Assembly: GCA_017987575.1 (NCBI GenBank) | Contig: JAGNTK010000015.1 | Location: 1 to 33,727, forward strand | Length of the DNA stretch: 33,727 bases | Source of the DNA: Novosphingobium sp. | GTDB lineage: Bacteria; Pseudomonadota; Alphaproteobacteria; Sphingomonadales; Sphingomonadaceae | Reading direction: 5' to 3' | Translations under genes and position numbers: made by a program | The notes under the pieces: model-generated | Databases searched by the model: none | The model's input: the letters and a program-made list of their open reading frames with translations, nothing else | What the model was told of the DNA's origin: nothing | Shown: positions 1 to 8,034 of the stretch, piece after piece | Position numbering within the stretch: the first letter of the stretch is position 1 | How the letters are laid out: each line of letters starts with the position of its first letter

Positions 1-114
1 GATCATATCAGCGGTGGCATCTTCGAAGCCAGGCAGGTTGCGATAGCTGTCCAGCTTGATCACTTCGTTGATCAAAAACCGGGTGTCGCGAGTCGGCGCC
101 TGATAGATCGGCAT
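1..114 (-). CDS. Acyl-CoA dehydrogenase, N-terminal fragment (runs off window)
   Basis: Only the first 38 codons are in the window. They start at an ATG (112-114 on the reverse strand) preceded by a purine-rich GAAGGA ribosome site. The peptide begins MPIYQAPTRDTRFLINEV, which resembles the start of the large acyl-CoA dehydrogenases of the DmdC/FadE type that oxidise acyl-CoA thioesters with FAD. The catalytic part lies outside the window, so substrate cannot be judged. It lies 30 bp downstream of the MerR regulator on the same strand, so the two are probably co-transcribed. Pairing with a LiuR-like regulator suggests branched-chain or fatty acyl-CoA catabolism (inference). Confidence 0.7.
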   Translation of the reverse strand, partial: MPIYQAPTRDTRFLINEVIKLDSYRNLPGFEDATADMI

Positions 115-144
115 GGTCAGTCCTTCGGAGAGAATCTAGTTGGT

Positions 145-594
145 TCAGCCCTTACGGGCGGTCGAATCGATGTTTTCAACCAGCGTTATGAAACCGCTCA
201 GTTCAGCGATCGCTGCGTCCAGATCGGCGCGCTGCTGGGCCAGACGTTCAACCTTTTCCTTACAGCGCTGCACAGTGACCCGTCGCTGTTCAACCCGGCC
301 ATCGCCAAGGTCGTAAAGGTCAATCATTTCTTTGATTTCGGTCAGGCTGAAGCCGACGTTTTTGGCCCGCAAGATCCAAGCCAGTCGTGCCCGATCACGC
401 TGCGAATAGACCCGGCTTAGCCCGATTCGGGCCGGTTCGATCAGGCCTTCGTCCTCATAGAATCGCAACGCCCGCGCAGTGACCGCGAACTCGCCGGTCA
501 GGTCGGAAATCGTATAGCGATCCCGTTCCAACGCATCAGGAGTTTCGATGTGCGCACCATCATGCGCGGCAGGGCTCTCGCCAAGCTGTTCCAT
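145..594 (-). CDS. MerR-family transcriptional regulator, LiuR-like
   Basis: This 149-residue protein has a MerR winged helix-turn-helix at about residues 27-95 (YTISDLTGEF, RALRFYEDEGLI, RVYSQRDRARL) and a C-terminal coiled coil at about 100-140 that should mediate dimerisation. No cysteine cluster follows the coiled coil, so it is not a metal- or redox-sensing MerR of the classical type. LiuR-type members control branched-chain amino acid and acyl-CoA degradation genes in Proteobacteria. The neighbouring acyl-CoA dehydrogenase and a LiuR-like palindrome just upstream of its start fit that role. Autoregulation of the regulator-dehydrogenase operon is the simplest reading. Assignment to LiuR rather than another acyl-CoA-linked MerR is inference. 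Confidence 0.8.
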   Translation of the reverse strand: MEQLGESPAAHDGAHIETPDALERDRYTISDLTGEFAVTARALRFYEDEGLIEPARIGLSRVYSQRDRARLAWILRAKNVGFSLTEIKEMIDLYDLGDGRVEQRRVTVQRCKEKVERLAQQRADLDAAIAELSGFITLVENIDSTARKG

Positions 595-614
595 AGCGGA
601 CGATTTAGCTTACC

Positions 615-630
615 TTTACGTAAGCGTCAA
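615..630 (-). promoter_or_regulatory. Candidate LiuR-type operator
   Basis: The 16-mer TTTACGTAAGCGTCAA (reverse strand TTGACGCTTACGTAAA) closely matches the LiuR motif as I recall it (TTGACGTTTACGTAAA-like). It lies 21 bp upstream of the merR-like start codon and overlaps the hisI stop codon, a sensible position for autoregulation of the merR/acyl-CoA dehydrogenase operon. Confidence 0.6.
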
Positions 631-1004
631 TCTTGGAGGCGGATCAAACTCTCACCATCCAGCTTACGATAAAAGCAGCTCGTTGCGCCGGTATGACAGG
701 TCGGACCCATCGGGGTGACCACGAGCACAAGTGCATCCTGATCACAATCCACCAGAATCTCTTGCACCTGCAAGAAGTGGCCAGACGATTCGCCCTTCAT
801 CCATAGCCGCCCGCGTGAGCGCGAATGGAAATGAGCCCGGCCAGTTTCGCGGGTCTTGCTGAGCGCTTCGGCATCCATGAAGGCTACCATGAGCACTCCA
901 CGGGTTGCTGCATCTACCGCAATTGCCGTCAGCAGGCCGTTGCTGTCGAACTTGGGAAGGAAAGCGCTGCCCATCTCGCGGTCGGTTTGGTCATGCTCGC
1001 TCAT
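627..1004 (-). CDS. hisI: Phosphoribosyl-AMP cyclohydrolase HisI
   Basis: The product opens the adenine ring of phosphoribosyl-AMP, the third step of histidine biosynthesis, in the cytoplasm. The 125-residue protein has the usual length of a stand-alone HisI without the HisE pyrophosphohydrolase domain. The Mg-binding DxDxD stretch with its embedded zinc cysteine is VDCDQD (D86, C87, D88, D90). The remaining zinc cysteines are C103 and C110 in PTCHTGATSC. I chose the ATG at 1004. A GTG at 1031 would add nine residues that do not look like the family. No other his genes are adjacent, so it is a scattered his gene here. Confidence 0.93.
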   Translation of the reverse strand: MSEHDQTDREMGSAFLPKFDSNGLLTAIAVDAATRGVLMVAFMDAEALSKTRETGRAHFHSRSRGRLWMKGESSGHFLQVQEILVDCDQDALVLVVTPMGPTCHTGATSCFYRKLDGESLIRLQD

Positions 1005-1089
1005 GCTGCCGCTTTGTTGCAAGATAACCACAGATGTCGAGCAAAAATTCGGGCGAAACGGGTTCGCGCTTTCAATTCGGGCCGGTTTG

Positions 1090-1252
1090 GGGAAATGACG
1101 CGATTGCAGAAGGCAGATGGCTCAGGTTCAGGGACCACCCGCTGCATGAGGGATTGGGCGAGGCAGATCGAGGGGGATCTGCCGAACTGCGCAAGCAGAA
1201 GCCCTGCTAGTTTCGTCACGAGACCGCCCGGAGCTTCGGCTCCGGGCGTTTT
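1090..1252 (+). ncRNA. Candidate small RNA ending in an intrinsic terminator
   Basis: The 258-bp gap between hisI and comF has no convincing gene. On the plus strand it holds a perfect 8-bp stem (GGCAGATC/GATCTGCC, about 1163-1184) followed by a strong terminator hairpin at 1225-1252. Both flanking genes are on the minus strand, and the hairpin's T-run is on the plus strand, so it would end a plus-strand transcript that has no annotated gene. The 5' end is a guess, and I recognise no known RNA family. Confidence 0.3.
1225..1252 (+). terminator. Intrinsic terminator, plus-strand orientation
   Basis: A perfect 10-bp stem CGCCCGGAGC/GCTCCGGGCG closed by a TTCG tetraloop is followed by TTTT. Read on the minus strand it lacks a T-tract, so it is not a good terminator for comF. 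Confidence 0.75.
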
Positions 1253-1262
1253 CGTATCGGGA

Positions 1263-2006
1263 TCAAACCAGATCGAGCGCTTCGTCCAGCACTCTGGCGA
1301 AGCACGCGACCAAGACCCGATCTGCTCCCGCACGCTTTAGCGCAGATACGCATGCGTTGGTTGTGGCCCCGCTGGTCAGGACATCATCTACCAGCACCAC
1401 CTTGGCCCCCTTTATCGTCCCAATCCGTTTGGGATTGATTGTGATCGCCCCCGCCAGCGCCCGACCTCTCGCCGCCTTGCCCAAGCCGCCCTGAGTTGGT
1501 GTGCGTTTGCGGCGAACCAAGCCATCAACCAGCAAAATGCTGCCGCGCCCACTGGCTAGCTCACCGCCAAGCAATGCCGCTTGATTGAACCCGCGCTGCC
1601 ACAGACGCCAGCGGTGCAATGGTACCGGTACAACGACCCAGTCCTTTCCGACTTCCTCGGGCAATTGTCCCAGCATCAGCCGCCCCAGCAGCGGCGCGAG
1701 CGCGATCCGATGACCGTGCTTGAGTGCCAGAATCAGCTTGCGCGAAGCATCGTTGTAGAGCGTCCCCGCCGCGATCCCATCGTGACGCGGTGGATCGGCA
1801 AGGCACGGCGCACAGACCGTACCAGCCGAACCCTGTTCACCAAAGGGTCGCTGGCAGCTGAGGCAGCACGGCGTGCCGGGGATTGCCAGTTCGGTCCAGC
1901 AAGGCGTGCAAAGCCCCGTCTGCGCAGCCAGCGCCTCGCCGCACAGCGGACAGCGCGGCGGAAAGATCAGATCGGCGATCGGGACAAGGAGCGGGTGCAA
2001 CTGCAT
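1263..2006 (-). CDS. ComF-family phosphoribosyltransferase-like protein
   Basis: This protein belongs to the ComF/GntX family, linked to DNA uptake in naturally competent bacteria and of unclear role elsewhere. From the ATG at 2006 it has 247 residues. An N-terminal zinc-ribbon region has four CxxC pairs (CPLC 19-22, CTPC 33-36, CLSC 48-51, CAPC 65-68). A type I phosphoribosyltransferase domain follows, with the PRPP loop VVLVDDVLTSGAT at about 203-215. An in-frame upstream start at 2159 would add a low-complexity Arg-rich leader and overlap the divergent methyltransferase, so I reject it. The divergent promoter region shared with the methyltransferase is only about 50 bp. The reaction catalysed is unknown. 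Confidence 0.88.
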   Translation of the reverse strand: MQLHPLLVPIADLIFPPRCPLCGEALAAQTGLCTPCWTELAIPGTPCCLSCQRPFGEQGSAGTVCAPCLADPPRHDGIAAGTLYNDASRKLILALKHGHRIALAPLLGRLMLGQLPEEVGKDWVVVPVPLHRWRLWQRGFNQAALLGGELASGRGSILLVDGLVRRKRTPTQGGLGKAARGRALAGAITINPKRIGTIKGAKVVLVDDVLTSGATTNACVSALKRAGADRVLVACFARVLDEALDLV

Positions 2007-2056
2007 TGCGGCTGGTATCGCTTGCACCGCGCCGCGACGCAAGGCAGGGCTGCGGC

Positions 2057-2806
2057 GTGAGCCAGTCCCCACCCGCCCCGCCGCAGATCTTCGCACCGGC
2101 CCGCCGCCTCGCCACACGCCGGAGGGCGATGAAGCTGTCCGTACGGCCCGATGCAGCACGCTATCTGCTCGAGGACATGGCCGAGGATGTGCTTGAGCGG
2201 CTTTCCTTCCTACGCCACCAGCCTGCGAAAGCGCTGGTAGTGGGTGACTGGACCGGAGGTCTCGCCGCAGCCCTGCGCGCGCAAGGGGTTGCAGTAACCG
2301 AAGTCGAACCTGCCGATGGTTTCGCCGAGGAGGCCCCCTACCCGCAAACCGGGTTTGACCTGATCGCCAGCCTTGGCACGCTCGATACGGTCAACGATCT
2401 GCCCGGAGCGCTGGTTCATATTCGCGGTGCGCTGGCTTCCGGCGGACTGGCCCTAGCGAGCTTTGTCGGCGCCGGATCGCTGCAGAACCTGCGCTCTGCG
2501 ATGCTGGCGGCCGATGGCGACCGCCCTGCCCCACGGCTTCACCCCGCAGTCGATGTCCGTGCGGGTGGACAGCTGCTGCAACGGGTCGGTTGGGCCAATC
2601 CGGTGGTCGATAGTCACACCGTCGATGTCCGCTTTTCCAGCCTCGCCAGCCTGCTTGCTGACCTGCGCGCGCAGGGCCTCAGCAACTGTCTGGTGAACCC
2701 GGGCCCAGCGCTGACCCGCTCTCAACTTTCCATTGCTACACAGCAGTTTGGAACCGGAACCGTTGAACAGTTCGAGATCCTGACGTTAAGCGGCTGGCGG
2801 GCTTAA
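2057..2806 (+). CDS. SAM-dependent methyltransferase, NDUFAF5/BioC-like
   Basis: This 249-residue class I methyltransferase-like protein has a degenerate SAM-binding motif I at ALVVGDWTGGL and an acidic motif near EVEPADG. The ATG at 2129 has a good GGAGGG site. However, the upstream GTG at 2057 adds PQIFAPARRLATRRRA, which matches the 'IF.R...RRRRA' opening of alphaproteobacterial homologues of the mitochondrial complex I assembly factor NDUFAF5, so I prefer GTG. NDUFAF5 hydroxylates an arginine in NDUFS7. Whether bacterial homologues do so is not shown. The gene is divergent from comF and its end overlaps the convergent ppdK end by 4 bp. Confidence 0.75.
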   Translation: MSQSPPAPPQIFAPARRLATRRRAMKLSVRPDAARYLLEDMAEDVLERLSFLRHQPAKALVVGDWTGGLAAALRAQGVAVTEVEPADGFAEEAPYPQTGFDLIASLGTLDTVNDLPGALVHIRGALASGGLALASFVGAGSLQNLRSAMLAADGDRPAPRLHPAVDVRAGGQLLQRVGWANPVVDSHTVDVRFSSLASLLADLRAQGLSNCLVNPGPALTRSQLSIATQQFGTGTVEQFEILTLSGWRA

Positions 2807-5466
2807 CCCAGCGCCGCCTGCGCCGCTGCCAATCGGGCAATCGGAACGCGGTATGGACTGGCGCTGACGTAGTCCAAGCCAACCTTCTCGCAGAACGCAA
2901 TTGAGGCCGGATCGCCGCCATGTTCGCCGCAGATGCCCAGTTTGATATCAGGTCGGGTCGCCCGCCCGCGCTGTGCAGCAAGCTCAACCAACTGCCCGAC
3001 GCCTTCGATATCCAGCGAAACAAATGGATCGCGCGGGAAGATGCCTTGGCTAACATATTCGCCCAGAAACTTGCCCGCATCGTCGCGTGAAACGCCCAGC
3101 GTCGTCTGAGTCAGATCGTTGGTTCCGAAGGAGAAGAACGCGCCTTCCTCGGCGATTTCGCCGGCCATCAGCGCTGCGCGCGGCAATTCGATCATCGTGC
3201 CGACCAGATATTCCAGCGTGCGGTCCTTTTCGGCAAATACCGCCGCTGCGGTCCGGTCGACCAGTGCCTTCAGGATCGCCAGCTCCTTGCGGGTCGCAAC
3301 CAGCGGGATCATCACTTCGGGGACAGGCGCTTGACCGCTAGTCGCCGCGACATCGCAGGCCGCTTCAAAGATGGCGCGGACCTGCATTTCGTAGATTTCG
3401 GGGAAAGTGATCCCCAGACGGCAGCCGCGATGCCCCAACATCGGGTTGAATTCATGCAGTTCGGCAGCGCGGCGCTTGAGTGTCTCGACGCCAATCCCGA
3501 TGGTCTCTGATAGCTCGACGAACTCGGCATCGGCGTGCGGCAGGAACTCGTGGAGCGGCGGATCGAGCAGCCGGATCGTTACCGGCAGGCCGACCATGAC
3601 CTCGAAAATCCCGGCGAAGTCGGCGCGCTGCTCAGGAAGCAGCTTCGCAAGCGCAGTGCGGCGTCCGGCTTCATCTTCGGCCAGGATCATCTGGCGCACG
3701 GCGGCGATCCGACCGGCGTCGAAGAACATGTGCTCGGTGCGGCAGAGCCCGACACCCTCGGCGCCAAACCCGCGCGCAATGCGGCAATCAGCCGGGGTTT
3801 CAGCATTGGTGCGGACTTTCATCCGCCGGTGCCGATCGGCCCAGCCCATCAGCACGCCGAAATCACCAACCAGTTCGGGCTCGATCGTCGGCACGTGTCC
3901 GGCCATGACCTGCCCGGTGGTGCCGTCGAGCGTGATCTGATCGCCTTCCTTGAGTTCACGCGTTCCGATTCGCAACGTGCGGTTCGCGATATCAATCGAC
4001 ACCGCCGAAGCCCCCGAAACGCAAGGCCGCCCCATCCCGCGCGCAACCACGGCGGCGTGTGACGTCATGCCGCCGCGCGCGGTCAGGATGCCCTTGGCGG
4101 CGTGCATGCCGTGGATGTCTTCGGGGCTGGTTTCGACCCGGACGAGGATCACCGCCTCGCCGCGTTCAGCCAGGTTTTGCGCCAGATCGGAATCGAGCAC
4201 GATCGCGCCCGATGCCGCGCCGGGGCTGGCCGGAAGCCCGGTGGTCAGCACATCGCGCGCCGCCTTGGGATCAAGCGTGGGGTGGAGCAACTGATCCAGC
4301 GCCATCGGATCGACCCGCAAGATTGCGGTTTTCTCGTCAATCAGGCCCTCACCGGTCATATCGACCGCCATCTTGAGCGCGGCCTTGGCGGTGCGTTTGC
4401 CCGAACGGGTCTGGAGCATCCACAGCTGCCCGCGCTCCACTGTGAATTCGATGTCCTGCATGTCGCGGTAGTGTTTTTCGAGCAGCTCGAACACCGCAGC
4501 CAGCTCGGCATAGGCCGCTGGCATCGCCTCTTCCATACTCGCCGCTTTGGCGCCAGCGCGCTCCCGCGAAGCCTTGGTCAGATACTGCGGAGTGCGGATC
4601 CCGGCGACCACATCCTCGCCCTGGGCATTTACCAGCCATTCGCCGTAATAGGCCTTCTCACCGGTCGCCGGATCGCGGGTAAAGGCAACGCCGGTGGCCG
4701 ACGTGTCGCCCATGTTGCCGAAGACCATTGCCTGCACATTGACGGCCGTGCCCCAATCGCCTGGAATGTCGTTGAGCCGGCGGTAAACCTTGGCCCGATC
4801 CGAATCCCAGCTATCGAACACTGCGCGGATCGCACCCCACAGCTGCTCGGTCGGGTCCTGCGGAAACGGCGCGCCCAGCTCGTCCTGCACGATCCCGGCA
4901 TATTCCTTGACCAGCGCCTGCCAATCTTCAGCCTGCATCTCAACATCGGCGTAGTAGCCCATGTCTTCCTTGGCGATTTCCAGCGCGTCTTCGAACAGGT
5001 GATGGTCGATGCCGAGCACCACATCGGAATACATCTGGATGAAGCGCCGGTAACTGTCCCAAGCGAACCGGGCATCGCCCGAGCTGTTGGCGAGGCCCTG
5101 CACCGTGGCGTCGTTCAGGCCCAGGTTGAGCACGGTATCCATCATCCCCGGCATCGAAACCCGCGCGCCCGAGCGGACCGAAACCAGCAGCGGATCCGCC
5201 GGATCGCCAAATTTCTTGCCAACGGCCCGTTCGATGTGACCCAACGCCGCCGAGACATCTGCTTTCAGCGCGTCTGAGAACTCTCCGCCCTCGGCCAGAT
5301 AGCGGACGCATTCTTCGGTGGTGATGGTGAAGCCCGGCGGCACCGGCAGGCCAATCCCGGCCATTTCCGCCAAGTTCGCGCCCTTGCCGCCGACAATCGT
5401 TTTGTCGCGGCTGCGGGGATCGTCGTTCGTTGCTCCGCCACCGAATGCGAATACGTATGCAGCCAT
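2803..5466 (-). CDS. ppdK: Pyruvate, phosphate dikinase
   Basis: The enzyme interconverts pyruvate + ATP + Pi and phosphoenolpyruvate + AMP + PPi, linking gluconeogenesis and glycolysis. The 887-residue length is normal. The order is an N-terminal ATP-grasp domain (GGKGANLAEM at about 27-36, VRSGARVSMPGMMD at 97-110), a central swivelling domain with the phospho-histidine H470 in GGMTSHAAVVARGMG, and a C-terminal PEP/pyruvate TIM barrel with a catalytic cysteine near 846 (GICGEHGGDP). No typical PpdK regulator (DUF299) gene is adjacent. The gene lies 54 bp downstream of glyS on the same strand and could be read through from it. Confidence 0.97.
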   Translation of the reverse strand: MAAYVFAFGGGATNDDPRSRDKTIVGGKGANLAEMAGIGLPVPPGFTITTEECVRYLAEGGEFSDALKADVSAALGHIERAVGKKFGDPADPLLVSVRSGARVSMPGMMDTVLNLGLNDATVQGLANSSGDARFAWDSYRRFIQMYSDVVLGIDHHLFEDALEIAKEDMGYYADVEMQAEDWQALVKEYAGIVQDELGAPFPQDPTEQLWGAIRAVFDSWDSDRAKVYRRLNDIPGDWGTAVNVQAMVFGNMGDTSATGVAFTRDPATGEKAYYGEWLVNAQGEDVVAGIRTPQYLTKASRERAGAKAASMEEAMPAAYAELAAVFELLEKHYRDMQDIEFTVERGQLWMLQTRSGKRTAKAALKMAVDMTGEGLIDEKTAILRVDPMALDQLLHPTLDPKAARDVLTTGLPASPGAASGAIVLDSDLAQNLAERGEAVILVRVETSPEDIHGMHAAKGILTARGGMTSHAAVVARGMGRPCVSGASAVSIDIANRTLRIGTRELKEGDQITLDGTTGQVMAGHVPTIEPELVGDFGVLMGWADRHRRMKVRTNAETPADCRIARGFGAEGVGLCRTEHMFFDAGRIAAVRQMILAEDEAGRRTALAKLLPEQRADFAGIFEVMVGLPVTIRLLDPPLHEFLPHADAEFVELSETIGIGVETLKRRAAELHEFNPMLGHRGCRLGITFPEIYEMQVRAIFEAACDVAATSGQAPVPEVMIPLVATRKELAILKALVDRTAAAVFAEKDRTLEYLVGTMIELPRAALMAGEIAEEGAFFSFGTNDLTQTTLGVSRDDAGKFLGEYVSQGIFPRDPFVSLDIEGVGQLVELAAQRGRATRPDIKLGICGEHGGDPASIAFCEKVGLDYVSASPYRVPIARLAAAQAALG

Positions 5467-5520
5467 GGAAATGCGCCGTTTATTGGAACCGACGAATCGT
5501 AAAGCCGGTGTGACGCGGGC

Positions 5521-7818
5521 CTAGCCTTCGATCTTCGAAAAGTCAGCCACTTTGTGCACTGCAGCACGGAACCGGTCGAGCAGGCCAAGCCGCGCAGCGC
5601 GGATGGCCGGATCATCGGCGTTGACCGTGACAGCTTCAAAGAACGCATCAATCGGCGCACGCAGTGTCGCGAGAGCGGCCATGGCGGCGGTAAATTCCTC
5701 AGCCACAATAGCAGCATCGGCCTTCGGCTCAGCAGCGTCGAGCGCGGCGATCAGCGCGGCTTCGGCAGGTTCCGGCGCAAGATTGACCGCGCCGGCCTCA
5801 AACGTTTCCTTCTTGAGGATGTTGGCGGCGCGCTTGTATCCGGCCAGCAGGTTGGTGCCGTCTTCGGTCCCGACAAACGCCTGCAGCGCATGAACCCGGG
5901 CGAGCAGGCGGACCAGATCGTCCTCGCCGCCGAGCGCAAACACCGCGTCGATCAGATCGTGGCGAACACCCGCTTCGCGCTGCTGGACTTTTAGGCGGTC
6001 GGCGAAGAAGTCGAGCAACTGTTCGCTAAACTTGTAGAGGTGCTCGGTGTTCTTCTTGGCTTCGTCAACAACACGTTGATCTGCCCCTTCGCGCGCCGCC
6101 TTGTAGAACGCAACAGCTGCTTCAGTACCCATTCGAATAAAGCGTGAGAGTGATTCAAATGTCCGATTGGCAAGTACCGTTGGATCAAGTTGATGCGCAA
6201 AAGGTTGCTGGAAGCCTGCTTCGACGATCACATTTTCGAGATTGAAGCGAAGTTTGTTGTCCAAAATAGTCCGCACGGCGGCTAATGAAGCACGCCGCAA
6301 TGCAAACGGATCTTTCGAGCCAGTTGGTTTTTCCTCAATCGAGAAAAATCCAGCCAAAGTATCCAGCTTATCCGCCAAACTCACCGCCACCGTCACCGGC
6401 GCGGTTGGCACTTCGTCGCCCTGCCCGACTGGCTTGTAGTGATCGCGGATTGCGTCGGCGACAGCGTCAGGCAGGCCCTCGGCGCGGGCGTAGTAGCCGC
6501 CCATCAGGCCTTGCAGTTCGGGGAACTCTCCGACCATTTCGGTGACCAGATCAGCTTTGCACAGGCGGGCCGCGAGTTCGGCTTGATCTGCCAAGTCCCC
6601 CTCCCGCTTGCGGGAGGGGTTAGGGGAGGGCCTGTCATCGTCAGGAGAGCCAACAGGCCCTCCCCCGACCCCTCCCGCAAGCGGGAGGGGAGAAGACGTG
6701 ACGATGCCCTCTTCAACCAGCCAGCGGGCCAGCTTGGCGACACGCTCGACCTTGTCGGCCACCGTCCCCAGCTTCTCATGGAACGTGATCCGGCCAAGCT
6801 TCTTGGCCTGCTCTTCCAGCGAAACCTTGCGGTCCTGTTCCCAGAAGAACTGCGCGTCGCTTAGCCGAGCGGCCAGCACCTTACGGTTGCCTGCAACAAT
6901 CTCCGCCCCGCCATCGAGCGCGACGATGTTGGCGGTGCAGACGAAGGCATTGGCCAATTTGCCTTTGCCGTCTTCACAGACGAAATACTTCTGGTTGGTC
7001 CGCGCGGTTAGCTGGATCACTTCGGGCGGGACATCGAGGAAAGCCTCGTCGAACCGGCCGAGCAAAGGCACCGGCCATTCGGTCAGCCCGGCGTTCTCAA
7101 TCACCAGCCCTTCATCAGCGACCAGCAGCAGCCCTTCAGCATGGGCCGCAGCGGCGGCGCCATCGCGGATCAGGTCCTGGCGCTGTTCGTGATCGACGAT
7201 GACATGGGCGGCGCGCAGCTTGGCGGCATAGTCATCCGCACCAGCGATTTCGATTTCGCCTTCGGAGTGGAACCGGTGGCCGCGGGTCAGGCGGCCTGAA
7301 GCGATGCCGTCGATTTCAAACGGCACCACTTCGCCATCCAGCAATGCGACGATCGCCGACAGCGGCCGAACCCAGCGCAGGCTTTCCGTGCTGATCGAGG
7401 CCACGCCCCAGCGCTGGCTTTTTGGCCAGGGGAACGCGCGGATAATCGCGGGGATCGCTTCGGCGAGCAGGTCGGCCGTCGCCCGGCCCGGCTTTTCGAT
7501 CACCGCGAACAGCACACCATCGCGTTCCACCAGATCGGTTTCGGACAGGCCGGTCTTGCGCAGGAAGCCTTCCAAGGCTTGCGGCGGAGCGCCAACGCGT
7601 GGGCCTTTCAGTTCTTCGCTGACCGCAGCGGTCGCCGTAGGCAGATCGCGCGCGATCAGCGCCAGACGGCGCGGCGTGGACCAGACGGTAATCTCGCCCA
7701 GCGCAACCCCGGCATCACCCAGCGCCTTGCGGAACAGCTTTTCCAGATCGGCGCGGGCACCGGCCTGCATCCGCGCGGGCACTTCTTCGCAGCGCAGCTC
7801 GAGAAGGAAATCAGACAT
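5521..7818 (-). CDS. glyS: Glycine-tRNA ligase beta subunit, with in-frame repeat insertion
   Basis: This is the beta subunit of the bacterial alpha2beta2 glycyl-tRNA synthetase, which charges tRNA-Gly and contributes tRNA recognition. The start is the ATG at 7818 (MSDFLLELRCEEVPARM, the usual opening). An upstream alternative at 7851 only adds intergenic sequence. The protein has 765 residues, longer than typical members of about 690. Residues about 377-407 are encoded by a 93-bp palindromic repeat, inserted between VERVAKLARWLVEEGIV and the conserved AELAARLCKADLVTEMVGEFPELQG. The reading frame is kept. The C-terminal DALR-like region runs to the end. The repeat segment is probably a surface loop that the enzyme tolerates (inference). 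Confidence 0.95.
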   Translation of the reverse strand: MSDFLLELRCEEVPARMQAGARADLEKLFRKALGDAGVALGEITVWSTPRRLALIARDLPTATAAVSEELKGPRVGAPPQALEGFLRKTGLSETDLVERDGVLFAVIEKPGRATADLLAEAIPAIIRAFPWPKSQRWGVASISTESLRWVRPLSAIVALLDGEVVPFEIDGIASGRLTRGHRFHSEGEIEIAGADDYAAKLRAAHVIVDHEQRQDLIRDGAAAAAHAEGLLLVADEGLVIENAGLTEWPVPLLGRFDEAFLDVPPEVIQLTARTNQKYFVCEDGKGKLANAFVCTANIVALDGGAEIVAGNRKVLAARLSDAQFFWEQDRKVSLEEQAKKLGRITFHEKLGTVADKVERVAKLARWLVEEGIVTSSPLPLAGGVGGGPVGSPDDDRPSPNPSRKREGDLADQAELAARLCKADLVTEMVGEFPELQGLMGGYYARAEGLPDAVADAIRDHYKPVGQGDEVPTAPVTVAVSLADKLDTLAGFFSIEEKPTGSKDPFALRRASLAAVRTILDNKLRFNLENVIVEAGFQQPFAHQLDPTVLANRTFESLSRFIRMGTEAAVAFYKAAREGADQRVVDEAKKNTEHLYKFSEQLLDFFADRLKVQQREAGVRHDLIDAVFALGGEDDLVRLLARVHALQAFVGTEDGTNLLAGYKRAANILKKETFEAGAVNLAPEPAEAALIAALDAAEPKADAAIVAEEFTAAMAALATLRAPIDAFFEAVTVNADDPAIRAARLGLLDRFRAAVHKVADFSKIEG
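6598..6690. repeat. 93-bp palindromic repeat inside glyS
   Basis: Two 38-bp arms (6598-6635 and 6653-6690) are inverted copies of each other with a single 2-base difference (TTAGG against TCGGG), separated by a 17-bp spacer. Each arm itself contains the small palindrome CTCCCGCTTGCGGGAG. The length is 31 codons exactly. Both strands are open: the minus strand gives SPLPLAGGVGGG...RPSPNPSRKREG (used in GlyS) and the plus strand gives a near-identical PLPLAGGVRGG...RPSPDPSRKREG. Short intergenic palindromes of this sequence type are familiar from alphaproteobacterial genomes. Confidence 0.93.
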
Positions 7819-7847
7819 GGGCCGTTTCCCCAACACAAGTAGCACCG

Positions 7848-8004
7848 TCACCCTGAACTTGTTTGAACAAGTTCAGCTTCGCTTCCAGGGTCCATTTGGC
7901 CACACAGACCGAAGTGTCGTTTGGCAAGCCAACCGCGCCGCTGCGGGCGCGCTGCGCCATCGGGGCCAACGGCACGATGGATCCTGAAACAAGTTCAGGA
8001 TGAC
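7848..8004. repeat. Inverted-repeat element between glyS and glyQ
   Basis: The gap between glyQ and glyS is filled by an element with 19-bp inverted ends: CGTCACCCTGAACTTGTTT (7848-7866) and AAACAAGTTCAGGATGACG (7986-8004), one mismatch apart. The left end also carries a second inverted copy, giving AACTTGTTTGAACAAGTT. Translation of one strand gives the peptide RHPELVSGS, a signature I recognise from spurious small ORFs produced by this common alphaproteobacterial repeat. It leaves glyQ and glyS about 216 bp apart and could act as a processing or termination structure between them. Confidence 0.75.
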
Positions 8005-8034
8005 GAAGAGGTTGGGTGAAGGTGTGGGGCGCGC

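Noticed and set aside
4102-5277. Long plus-strand open frame (about 390 codons) opposite ppdK
   Set aside because: It is a mirror of the conserved ppdK frame in GC-rich DNA, has no ribosome site or recognisable motif, and the opposite strand encodes a full-length enzyme.
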